Positions 1 to 4,859 are shown, counted from the first letter of the stretch. The stretch is DNA of 5,283 bases from Fen-999 sp035505955 (GCA_035505955.1 DATJQH010000052.1:1-5283); one strand, 5' to 3'. The notes: a model not told the origin generated them from the letters alone. Numbers and translations: made by a program.

Positions 1-244
1 TGTCGAGGTCGTAGGCCTTGGGCGACAGGACGATGAGGTCGTAATCGGGCGTCAGTTCCTCGGCAAGGACCGTCTGCGGCCGGACCGTGAAGCTGCCCTG
101 CGGCGTTTCGATGACGAGGCCCTGGCGTTCGATCAGCGCGCGGCGCGCCGGCCGCAGCAGGTAGGTCACGTCGGCGCCGGCCTGTATCAGTCGCGCTCCG
201 AAGAATCCGCCGACGCCGCCGGCCCCCACGATCAGGATTCGCAT
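1..244 (-). CDS. 2-dehydropantoate 2-reductase (ketopantoate reductase, PanE/ApbA) family protein, N-terminal part
   Basis: Only the first 81 residues are in the window; the gene continues past the left edge. The protein opens MRILIVGAGGVGGFFGARL, a Rossmann nucleotide-binding fold with a GxGxxG motif at G7, G9 and G12. Arg31, after the second beta strand, sits where family members contact the NADPH 2'-phosphate. The segment LSPKAYDLD (Lys76) resembles the conserved lysine region of the family. PanE reduces ketopantoate to pantoate with NADPH in coenzyme A biosynthesis, but many genomes carry several paralogs with other or unknown substrates, so the substrate is not fixed here. The start is set by AAGGAGG at 250-256, five bases upstream of ATG. 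The gene lies 70 bp downstream of the mipA-like gene on the same strand, so co-transcription is possible. Family call is firm; the exact reaction is not. Confidence 0.85.
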   Translation of the reverse strand, partial: MRILIVGAGGVGGFFGARLIQAGADVTYLLRPARRALIERQGLVIETPQGSFTVRPQTVLAEELTPDYDLIVLSPKAYDLD

Positions 245-272
245 GCCTTCCTCCTTGCCGGGCAATCGCCGA

Positions 273-305
273 TGACGGTATCGCCGTCAGCGCTGGCTAG
301 CGCTG
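273..305 (-). terminator. Two overlapping hairpins downstream of the mipA-like gene
   Basis: Two inverted repeats lie between the mipA-like stop codon and the next start. TGACGG (273-278) pairs with CCGTCA (284-289) over a 5-base loop. CAGCGCT (288-294) pairs with AGCGCTG (299-305) over a 4-base loop. The two stems share bases 288-289, so they are mutually exclusive. No run of T follows on the minus strand, so this is not a canonical intrinsic terminator; it could be an attenuating or mRNA-stabilising structure at the 3' end of the mipA-like transcript. Confidence 0.3.
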
Positions 306-314
306 CGGCCCGAC

Positions 315-1052
315 CTACTTGAAATCGTAGCTCACCGCGACGTAGGCGTTCCAGCGGCTCGACTTGCCGACGATCGGGCTGTCGCTGATCTCGCTGTCGA
401 GCCACTTGTAGCGCAGCGTGAGCGCGAGGTTCCAGTTGCCGGTGATGGGCGAGCTGGTGTGGATTGCGGCGTAGGGATTCTTCGCCGTGCCGGCGCGGTA
501 GGCCGCGTAGCCGCCTTCGCCCGCCCTCACGCCGAAGTAGTAGTCGGTGTACTTTGACGAGAGCACTTCGAGGCCGAGTTCCGGATAGATCGAGAGCCAG
601 GGGGTCGGCTTGAGCGCGCCGAGCCAGCTGATCTCGGCGATCTGGCCTTCGGAATCGCCGAGATCCTGCATCAGCCAGGCGGAGATCGCGCCCAGCGGCG
701 TGACCTGGAAAGTGCTGAGGCCCAGCAGGCGCGAATTGTTACGGGCCCGCACGCCGGCGTGCTTGAGCGAGTCGCTGTCCATGCGGTCCTGCATGATGCG
801 CGTGCCGACTTCGAGGTGGCCGTAGGCAACCGGCAGCAATTGGACGCCGAAGGTGTCGACGCGCCCGAACACGCGGCCCCACTGGCCGTACACGTAGGGC
901 AGCACGTCGGTCTGCGTCGATTCGCCGCGATAGGTTCCCTCGCGGCTGTAGACGCCGAGGCCGAGGTCGCCCGTGTAGCCGTCGCCCGCCAGCGCGGCGG
1001 AACAGCCGATAAATCCCGCAACGAGGGTTGCCGCCGATGTCGTGCGCGTCAT
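315..1052 (-). CDS. MipA/OmpV family outer-membrane protein
   Basis: A 245-residue protein with a signal peptide: one basic residue (Arg3), a hydrophobic stretch around residues 7-21, and a likely signal peptidase I site after ALA (residue 22), giving a mature protein starting GDGYTGDLG. The rest reads as an antiparallel beta-barrel: alternating polar and hydrophobic strands rich in Tyr, Trp and Gly, such as VLPYVYGQWGRVFGR and the final strand WNAYVAVSYDFK, which ends close to an aromatic residue as outer-membrane barrels do. The early GLGVYSREGTYRGES and LPYVYGQWGR segments match the MipA/OmpV pattern. Family members are outer-membrane proteins; MipA of E. coli bridges the lytic transglycosylase MltA and a penicillin-binding protein, but most homologs have no proven role, so only the family is called. 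The purine-rich AAAGGAA just upstream of ATG supports the start. It is divergent from the STAS-like gene. Confidence 0.82.
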   Translation of the reverse strand: MTRTTSAATLVAGFIGCSAALAGDGYTGDLGLGVYSREGTYRGESTQTDVLPYVYGQWGRVFGRVDTFGVQLLPVAYGHLEVGTRIMQDRMDSDSLKHAGVRARNNSRLLGLSTFQVTPLGAISAWLMQDLGDSEGQIAEISWLGALKPTPWLSIYPELGLEVLSSKYTDYYFGVRAGEGGYAAYRAGTAKNPYAAIHTSSPITGNWNLALTLRYKWLDSEISDSPIVGKSSRWNAYVAVSYDFK

Positions 1053-1068
1053 TTGCTTCCTTTCAGGT

Positions 1069-1109
1069 TCGGACAGATCCGGTTGGAAGCGCGCAGGATA
1101 TCGGACAGA
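1069..1109 (+). promoter_or_regulatory. Paired TCGGACAGA direct repeats upstream of the mipA-like gene
   Basis: The nonamer TCGGACAGA occurs at 1069-1077 and again at 1101-1109, 32 bp start to start, about three helical turns, so both would face the same side of the DNA. They lie 17 to 57 bp upstream of the mipA-like start codon. The second abuts a TATCCT hexamer (minus strand, 1095-1100) that could be the mipA-like -10 box. The core TCGGACAG is found again, inverted, within the palindrome at 2283-2297. A regulator binding site is inferred; no regulator gene is in the window. Confidence 0.35.
1095..1100 (-). promoter_or_regulatory. Possible -10 box for the mipA-like gene
   Basis: TATCCT read on the minus strand matches TATAAT at four of six positions and would place transcription start about 35 bases before the mipA-like start codon. 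At 17-bp spacing the -35 candidate is TGGCCT (1118-1123), matching TTGACA at only three of six, so the call is weak. The octamer TATCCTGC recurs at 1203-1210 on the other strand as the -10 of the divergent gene. Confidence 0.25.
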
Positions 1110-1123
1110 CGGCTTTCAGGCCA

Positions 1124-1174
1124 GTACGCACGGCGTACCACAGGGGCTGACTTTCGGCCGACCGGCAGCGCCGG
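1124..1174 (+). repeat. Dispersed intergenic repeat, copy 1 (diverged)
   Basis: This is a diverged relative of the two copies around the mlaC-like gene. CGCACGGCGTACCAC (1127-1141) is identical to 2193-2207, GGCTGACT (1145-1152) to 2211-2218, and TCGGCC (1154-1159) to 2224-2229. The span from the shared CGCACGG to the final GG is 48 bp in both copies, although internal spacing differs by four bases. The fold-back persists: CGGCG (1131-1135) pairs with CGCCG (1169-1173), and GCTG (1146-1149) with CAGC (1166-1169), the two arms sharing base 1169. It lies in the divergent promoter region between the mipA-like and STAS-like genes. Confidence 0.6.
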
Positions 1175-1179
1175 ACCCG

Positions 1180-1208
1180 TTGAAGGCACGGTGCGCATCG
1201 TCTATCCT
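1180..1208 (+). promoter_or_regulatory. Probable sigma-70 type promoter of the STAS-like gene
   Basis: TTGAAG (1180-1185) and TATCCT (1203-1208) are separated by exactly 17 bp and match the -35 and -10 consensus at four of six positions each. Transcription would start near 1215, giving a leader of roughly 45 bases before the chosen start codon. The promoter begins six bases after repeat copy 1 ends. Confidence 0.45.
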
Positions 1209-1249
1209 GCATGCTCTGCCGCGTCCGGTTCGCCCGGCGGCGTCACGCA

Positions 1250-1253
1250 GGAG
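1250..1253 (+). promoter_or_regulatory. Ribosome binding site that decides the STAS-like start
   Basis: GGAG at 1250-1253 lies seven bases before the ATG at 1261 but only one base before the in-frame ATG at 1255, which is too close for initiation. The start at 1261 is therefore preferred. Confidence 0.6.
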
Positions 1254-1260
1254 CATGCTT

Positions 1261-1674
1261 ATGGATTATCGGGTGTCCGTTTCCGAAAGCGGCCGGCACA
1301 TCGTGATCAAGGTCCTGGTACCGATGACCAGCGAGCTCGGCATGCGCGCGGGTCCCGACGCAGCCCGGCTCGGCGCCGAAAGGAAGCTCAGTGCCTACTT
1401 GTTCGACCTGCGCGACTCGCCGAACGTGCAATCCGTCATCGACAACTACGAATTCGTGCACAAGGACATCCCGAAGTCCGATTTTCCAAGAGATTCGCGC
1501 AACGCGTTTCTCGTCCGGCCCGACGACAAGTCGCACGAATTCATCAGCATGGTCTTCGCCAACGCCGGCTACATGACGAAGACATTTACCGACGAAGCAT
1601 CCGCCGTCGCCTGGCTCGAGACTGACTCGCCATCGGCCGCGACCGGCGGCGGATGGCACAAGCGGTTTCCCTGA
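1261..1674 (+). CDS. Small STAS/SpoIIAA-like protein of unknown function
   Basis: A 137-residue cytoplasmic protein with no signal peptide or membrane segment. It starts MDYRVSVSESGRHIVIKV, a beta-strand pair as at the start of STAS-type folds. The middle, AYLFDLRDSPNVQSVIDNYEF (residues 45-65), resembles the strand plus helix around the conserved Asp of SpoIIAA/STAS-like domains. The block DSRNAFLVRPDDKSHEF (78-94) then FANAGYMTKTF and DEASAVAWLE (to residue 120) match the pattern of small STAS/SEC14-type proteins annotated in many proteobacteria. The tail (121-137) is Ser/Gly rich and probably disordered. A longer reading frame is open upstream, but it crosses the promoter and repeat copy 1. 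The gene is divergent from mipA and converges on the hemerythrin-like gene with 16 bp between stops. No anti-sigma or kinase partner is present, so no role is assigned; the family call comes from pattern resemblance. Confidence 0.7.
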   Translation: MDYRVSVSESGRHIVIKVLVPMTSELGMRAGPDAARLGAERKLSAYLFDLRDSPNVQSVIDNYEFVHKDIPKSDFPRDSRNAFLVRPDDKSHEFISMVFANAGYMTKTFTDEASAVAWLETDSPSAATGGGWHKRFP

Positions 1675-1690
1675 CGCGCCCGGGACTGCC

Positions 1691-2104
1691 CTAGGCGATC
1701 GTGCGCAGGCGCTCGCGCTGGTGCTCGTCCTCCTTGGCGAGCCAGGCATCCTCGACCGCGAGGTGCAACAGGAGGGCGTCGACGAACAGGCCGGCGGCGG
1801 CGTGCGCGTCGGGCAGGCGATAGGTGCCCGAGGTGTATTCCTCGCAGCGCAGGCGGGCGCGCTTCGCGGTCGAGATCACCGAATCGGGCGGCCGCGAGAC
1901 GAAGGGCAGGTCGAAGAGTTGCACCTCGGCATTCTCGTGCGACATCATCGCCGCCGCGAGCGACATGGTCGCGTCGGCGCCGTAGTGGCTGTCGCGGAAC
2001 GCGGCCACCGCGAGGCTGCGCAGGGTTGCGTGGTCGCCGCGCACCTTGGCCAGGGCGTCGTCGAACGCCGCCCGATCACGTGGACTCATTGCACTTGGGG
2101 TCAT
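1691..2104 (-). CDS. Hemerythrin-like (HHE-type) small helical protein
   Basis: A 137-residue, mostly alpha-helical, soluble protein. Its histidine layout resembles a hemerythrin/HHE four-helix bundle: His25 in DHATLRSLA (helix 1), H56-ENA-E60 as the helix 2 HxxxE, and H114-LAV-E118 as the helix 4 HxxxE, with His101 in between. Such domains bind a non-heme di-iron centre and serve in oxygen, nitric oxide or iron handling. The third helix (about residues 76-92, TAKRARLRCEEY) lacks the expected histidine and has Cys87, so metal binding may be altered or lost. The start at 2104 is chosen because AGGAG lies six bases upstream; an upstream extension to 2197 would run into repeat copy 2. It is convergent with the STAS-like gene and divergent from the mlaC-like gene. 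It could instead be an unrelated helical stress protein; hemerythrin-like is the best reading. Confidence 0.6.
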   Translation of the reverse strand: MTPSAMSPRDRAAFDDALAKVRGDHATLRSLAVAAFRDSHYGADATMSLAAAMMSHENAEVQLFDLPFVSRPPDSVISTAKRARLRCEEYTSGTYRLPDAHAAAGLFVDALLLHLAVEDAWLAKEDEHQRERLRTIA

Positions 2105-2110
2105 GACAAT

Positions 2111-2115
2111 CTCCT
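2111..2115 (-). promoter_or_regulatory. Ribosome binding site that decides the hemerythrin-like start
   Basis: AGGAG on the minus strand, within AAAGAGGAGA, lies six bases upstream of the ATG at 2104 and fixes that codon as the start in preference to upstream in-frame ATGs. Confidence 0.65.
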
Positions 2116-2181
2116 CTTTGCGGGGGACAGTCATCCCACTCTGGAACAACGGCGCGGCGGAATCAACTGCGGGGCCGATGG

Positions 2182-2241
2182 GGTCAAGCCCGCGCACGGC
2201 GTACCACGACGGCTGACTCTTGCTCGGCCAGCCGCCGCGGT
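2182..2241 (+). repeat. Dispersed intergenic repeat, copy 2
   Basis: Sixty bases match 3055-3114 with only two differences (A/G at 2186 versus 3059, and at 2196 versus 3069), in the same orientation and 873 bp apart. The element folds back: CACGGCG (2195-2201) faces CGCCGCG (one mismatch, at 2196), and CGGCTG (2210-2215) pairs with CAGCCG (2229-2234) across a 13-base loop. It lies upstream of the mlaC-like gene and behind the hemerythrin-like start. No function is visible; it resembles REP-type or miniature mobile elements only in size, GC content and fold-back shape. Confidence 0.8.
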
Positions 2242-2255
2242 CGGCACGTCCGCTT

Positions 2256-2271
2256 GCAGGACGAGTCCTAC
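2256..2271. promoter_or_regulatory. Imperfect palindrome, possible operator
   Basis: GCAGGAC and GTCCTAC flank a GA dinucleotide and are inverted copies matching at six of seven positions. The size, with two 7-base half-sites and a 2-base centre, is typical of a dimeric regulator site. It is 15 bases after repeat copy 2 ends and 135 bp upstream of the mlaC-like start. Binding is inferred. Confidence 0.35.
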
Positions 2272-2282
2272 GGCCGAAGCGG

Positions 2283-2297
2283 CGCTGTCCGACAGCG
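2283..2297. promoter_or_regulatory. Perfect 15-bp palindrome carrying the TCGGACAG box
   Basis: CGCTGTC and GACAGCG are perfect inverted copies around a single C. On the minus strand the palindrome contains TCGGACAG (2285-2292), the octamer that occurs twice upstream of the mipA-like gene. It lies 109 bp upstream of the mlaC-like start. It could bind a dimeric regulator or form a hairpin, though the single-base loop makes a hairpin less likely. Confidence 0.4.
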
Positions 2298-2354
2298 TTC
2301 GATCAAACGGCCCCGTAGCATGAGGTCAACCCGCGGGAGCCCATTCGTGGTGCC

Positions 2355-2375
2355 CCGGGGCGGCAACCGCCCTGG
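2355..2375 (+). other. GC-rich hairpin in the mlaC-like leader
   Basis: Bases 2355-2363 pair with 2367-2375 over the loop CAA, with one G-U pair and eight Watson-Crick pairs; the core is GGGCGG/CCGCCC. It ends 19 bases before the AGGAG ribosome binding site of the mlaC-like gene. If transcribed it would be a stable leader stem, possibly affecting mRNA stability or translation. It has no T run and is not a convincing terminator. Confidence 0.3.
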
Positions 2376-2405
2376 CTGCGGGCGTGAACTTTCCAGGAGA
2401 ACGCC

Positions 2406-3038
2406 ATGATCGCGAAATCGCTTGTCAGGTTCCTGCTGTTCCTCATGCTGCCGCTCTCGTCCGCCACGTGGGCTGCGACGGCCAGCCCCGACGCGATGGT
2501 GCAGGACGTCACCAACCAGGTATTGGCCATCCTGCGCCAGGACAAGGGAATTCATTCGGGCAACCGGCAGCGTGCCGAGTCCGTCATCCAGAACACGGTT
2601 GCGCCGCACTTCGACTTCAACCGCATGACCAGCCTTGCCGTCGGCCGCGCCTGGCGGCAGGCGGACGCCGGTCAGCAGAAGGCCTTGACCGACGCATTCC
2701 GCACCCTGCTCGTGCATACGTATGCCAACGCGCTGGTCGCCTACCGCGACCAGACGGTGAGCTTCACGCCCTCGCGCCGGGGATCGACGGGCGACGAGGT
2801 CACGGTCCACAGCCAGGTCGACCAGCCGGGCGCCAAACCGATCGCGATCGACTATAGCCTCGCCAAGGCGCAGGGCGAATGGAGGGTCTTCGATGTGGCG
2901 ATCGCGGGCGTCAGTCTGGTGACCAACTATCGGACAAGCTTCGCGGGTGAAGTCAGCCGGGGCGGCATCGACGGCCTGATCAAGTCACTGCAGGAGAAGA
3001 ACCGCCAGTTCCAGGCGGCGTCGCCAGGCGCTGCCTGA
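2406..3038 (+). CDS. MlaC/Ttg2D-family periplasmic phospholipid-binding protein
   Basis: A 210-residue protein with a signal peptide (Lys4 and Arg8, hydrophobic core about residues 9-19, cleavage probably around Ala23-Ala26). The mature part fits MlaC: an early helix with DVTNQVLAILRQ, the block APHFDFNRMTSLAVGRAW (residues 66-83), then YANALVAYRDQTVSF, a beta region (EVTVHSQVDQ), and the characteristic GEWRVFDVAIAGVSLVTNYR (157-176). MlaC shuttles phospholipids across the periplasm between the outer-membrane MlaA complex and the inner-membrane MlaFEDB ABC transporter, maintaining outer-membrane lipid asymmetry. No mlaA, B, D, E or F lies beside it, so it is an orphan copy; hopanoid-associated HpnM proteins are also MlaC-like, and this alternative cannot be excluded. 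AGGAG at 2395-2399, six bases before ATG, fixes the start. The gene is bracketed by repeat copies 2 and 3. Confidence 0.88.
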   Translation: MIAKSLVRFLLFLMLPLSSATWAATASPDAMVQDVTNQVLAILRQDKGIHSGNRQRAESVIQNTVAPHFDFNRMTSLAVGRAWRQADAGQQKALTDAFRTLLVHTYANALVAYRDQTVSFTPSRRGSTGDEVTVHSQVDQPGAKPIAIDYSLAKAQGEWRVFDVAIAGVSLVTNYRTSFAGEVSRGGIDGLIKSLQEKNRQFQAASPGAA

Positions 3039-3054
3039 CGGCGGCATGGCGTGC

Positions 3055-3114
3055 GGTCGAGCCCGCGCGCGGCGTACCACGACGGCTGACTCTTGCTCGG
3101 CCAGCCGCCGCGGT
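3055..3114 (+). repeat. Dispersed intergenic repeat, copy 3
   Basis: This copy matches copy 2 at 58 of 60 bases in direct orientation. It fills most of the 84-bp gap between two convergent genes, starting 16 bp after the mlaC-like stop and ending eight bp before the ligase stop. Its outer stem is perfect: CGCGGCG (3068-3074) pairs with CGCCGCG (3106-3112). The inner pair CGGCTG (3083-3088) and CAGCCG (3102-3107) overlaps the outer arm by two bases. Its position suggests it could serve as a two-way transcription barrier, but no T run is present on either strand. Confidence 0.8.
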
Positions 3115-3122
3115 GCCACTCA

Positions 3123-4817
3123 TCAGGCCTTGAGTTCGGGGAAGTCCTCTTCGAAGAATTCCCATTCGGCCTTTTCGTTCTTCTGCCGCCGCTCGGCTTC
3201 GACCGCGCGCAGCTGCACGCGACGGATCTTGCCCGAGATGGTCTTCGGCAGGTCCGAGAACTCGATGCGGCGGATGCGCTTGTACGGCGCGAGATGGCTG
3301 CGCACGAAGGCGAAGATGTCCTTCGCGAGTTCGCGGCTCGGCTGCGTGCCCTGCGTGAGGATCAGGAACGCCTTCGGCACCGCCAGGCGCACCGGGTCCG
3401 GACTCGGTACGACCGCCGCTTCGCCGATCGCCGCATGTTCGAGCAGCACGCTTTCGAGCTCGAACGGGCTGATGCGGTAGTCGGAAGCCTTGAAGACGTC
3501 GTCGGCGCGGCCGACGTAGGTGATGTAGCCGTCGGCGTCGCGGCTGGCCACGTCGCCGGTGCGGTAATAGCCGCCGCGCATCACGTCGGCAGTCTTGTGC
3601 GGGTCGTCCATGTAGCCGAGCATGAGGCCGAGCGGATGCGGATCCAGGGCAAGGCTGATCTCGCCCTCGTCGCGCTCGATGCCGTCGATGTCGAGCAGCG
3701 CGACGCGGTAGCCGGGCATCGGCCGGCCCATGGAGCCGGGCTTGAGTGGCTGCCCCGGCGAGTTGCCGACCTGCGCGGTGGTCTCGGTCTGGCCGAAGCC
3801 GTCGCGCAGCGTCAGGCCCCAGGCGTTCTTCACCTGGTCGATGATCTCGGGATTGAGCGGCTCGCCGGCGCCGATCACTTCGCGCAGCGCCAGGCGGCCG
3901 CGATAGGCGGCAAGGTCTTCCTGGATCATCATGCGCCACACCGTCGGCGGCGCGCACAGCGTGTTCACCGCGTGCTTCTCCAGCACGCCGAGCAGGGCGC
4001 GGGCCGAGAAGCGCGCGTAGTTGTAGATGAAGATGCAGGCGCCGGCATTCCACGGAGCAAAGAAGCAGCTCCAGGCGTGCTTGGCCCAGCCCGGCGAGGA
4101 GATGTTGAGATGCACGTCGCCCGGCTGCAGGCCGATCCAGTACATCGTCGACAGGTGGCCGACCGGATAGGTCTGGTGCGAGTGCAGCACGAGCTTCGGC
4201 TTCGACGTCGTGCCCGAGGTGAAGTAGAGCAGCAGCGGATCGCTGGCCTTGGTCGGACCATCGGGCGTGAATGTGGCCGGGAAGCTGGTGCCGTCGTAGC
4301 GCCGCCAACCGGCAGCATCGCCACCCACCACAACGCGCGAATACGAACCCGGCAGGGCGTCGAACTTGCCGGTGTTGGCCGGCCCCACGATGACGTGCTT
4401 GACGTTGCCGCGGTCGAGTCGGTCGCGCAGGTCGTCTTCGGCCAGCAGCGTCGTGGCCGGGATCAGCACGGCGCCGAGCTTGATGGCCGCGAGCATGATC
4501 TCCCACAGCGCAACTTCGTTGCCGAGCATCATCAGGATGCGATCGCCGCGCCTGACGCCGACGTCGCGCAGGAAGTTGGCGACGCGGTTGGAGCGCACCG
4601 ACATGTCCGCGAAGGAAATCTTCTGCTCGGAGCCGTCCTCGCCCACGACCCAGAGGGCTGGCTTGTCATTGCCCCTGGCGATGGTGTCGAAGTGATCGAG
4701 CGCCCAGTTGAATTCGTCGAGAACCGGCCAGCGGAATCCCGCGTAGGCCTTGGCGTAATCGGTCCTGTTGGCCAGCAGGAAATCCCGGGCCTCGTGAAAT
4801 GCAGCGACTGCAGACAT
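3123..4817 (-). CDS. Acyl-CoA synthetase (AMP-forming), medium-chain/ACSM-like
   Basis: A complete 564-residue adenylate-forming ligase. It activates a carboxylic acid with ATP to an acyl-AMP, then transfers it to coenzyme A. Core motifs are in order: phosphate loop YFTSGTTSKPK (198-208), aromatic pocket region SSPGWAKHAWS (240-250), GFGQTE (340-345), YRTGD with Asp422, hinge region GRADDVFKASDYRISPFELE (436-455), and LPKTISGKIRR with the adenylation lysine Lys530. All residues expected for activity are present. The layout resembles medium-chain (ACSM) and related ligases more than acetyl-CoA synthetase, but the acid used cannot be read from sequence alone. AGAGGAGA a few bases before ATG supports the start. 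It lies 42 bp downstream of the mutase gene on the same strand, so the two are probably co-transcribed and the ligase may supply the mutase's acyl-CoA substrate. The tail is charged (EWEFFEEDFPELKA). Confidence 0.9.
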   Translation of the reverse strand: MSAVAAFHEARDFLLANRTDYAKAYAGFRWPVLDEFNWALDHFDTIARGNDKPALWVVGEDGSEQKISFADMSVRSNRVANFLRDVGVRRGDRILMMLGNEVALWEIMLAAIKLGAVLIPATTLLAEDDLRDRLDRGNVKHVIVGPANTGKFDALPGSYSRVVVGGDAAGWRRYDGTSFPATFTPDGPTKASDPLLLYFTSGTTSKPKLVLHSHQTYPVGHLSTMYWIGLQPGDVHLNISSPGWAKHAWSCFFAPWNAGACIFIYNYARFSARALLGVLEKHAVNTLCAPPTVWRMMIQEDLAAYRGRLALREVIGAGEPLNPEIIDQVKNAWGLTLRDGFGQTETTAQVGNSPGQPLKPGSMGRPMPGYRVALLDIDGIERDEGEISLALDPHPLGLMLGYMDDPHKTADVMRGGYYRTGDVASRDADGYITYVGRADDVFKASDYRISPFELESVLLEHAAIGEAAVVPSPDPVRLAVPKAFLILTQGTQPSRELAKDIFAFVRSHLAPYKRIRRIEFSDLPKTISGKIRRVQLRAVEAERRQKNEKAEWEFFEEDFPELKA

Positions 4818-4859
4818 GCCACTCTCCTCTAGCGTTGTTGTGAGTTCCCTCTGTCGGAG

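Larger units (their letters stand above)
2105..2405. other. Divergent intergenic region with repeat copy 2 and several palindromes
   Basis: This 301-bp stretch between the hemerythrin-like and mlaC-like starts holds no credible gene. It contains, in order, the ribosome binding site of the hemerythrin-like gene (2111-2115), repeat copy 2 (2182-2241), an imperfect palindrome (2256-2271), a perfect palindrome (2283-2297), a GC-rich hairpin (2355-2375) and the mlaC-like ribosome binding site (2395-2399). No convincing -35/-10 pair was found for the mlaC-like gene. For the hemerythrin-like gene only an isolated TTGACC (minus, 2182-2187) was seen, without a good -10. Confidence 0.7.

Noticed and set aside
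987..1052. Lipoprotein signal in the mipA-like protein (FIGC, Cys17)
   Set aside because: Phe at the -3 position is a poor lipobox, and ALA at residues 20-22 gives a good signal peptidase I site in a beta-barrel family.
1042..1260. Upstream extension of the STAS-like gene
   Set aside because: The frame is open, but the extension covers the predicted promoter and repeat copy 1, lacks family similarity, and the ribosome binding site at 1250-1253 supports the start at 1261.
759..1625. Plus-strand open frame (288 codons) across the mipA-like start and the STAS-like gene
   Set aside because: It crosses a promoter region, overlaps two better-supported genes out of frame and has Arg-rich shadow composition.
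2182..2187. TTGACC on the minus strand as the -35 of the hemerythrin-like gene
   Set aside because: It matches five of six consensus bases, partly through the A at 2186 that distinguishes copy 2 from copy 3, but no acceptable -10 lies 16-18 bp downstream.
2105..2197. N-terminal extension of the hemerythrin-like protein
   Set aside because: AGGAG six bases before the ATG at 2104 is a far better start signal, and the extension would run into the end of repeat copy 2.
1124..3114. CRISPR-like array formed by the three repeat copies
   Set aside because: The spacings are about 1 kb with genes between, the copies differ in similarity and there are no cas genes.
2980..4506. Long minus-strand open frame (508 codons) in another frame over the ligase gene
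   Set aside because: Arg/Ala/Pro-rich shadow of the ligase reading frame with no motifs; it also runs through repeat copy 3 and the mlaC-like 3' end.
3093..4832. Long plus-strand open frame (579 codons) opposite the acyl-CoA synthetase gene
   Set aside because: It is antisense to a complete ligase with all family motifs; its translation is low-complexity, rich in Arg, Ala, Val and Asp, with no recognisable domain, typical of an antisense frame in high-GC DNA.
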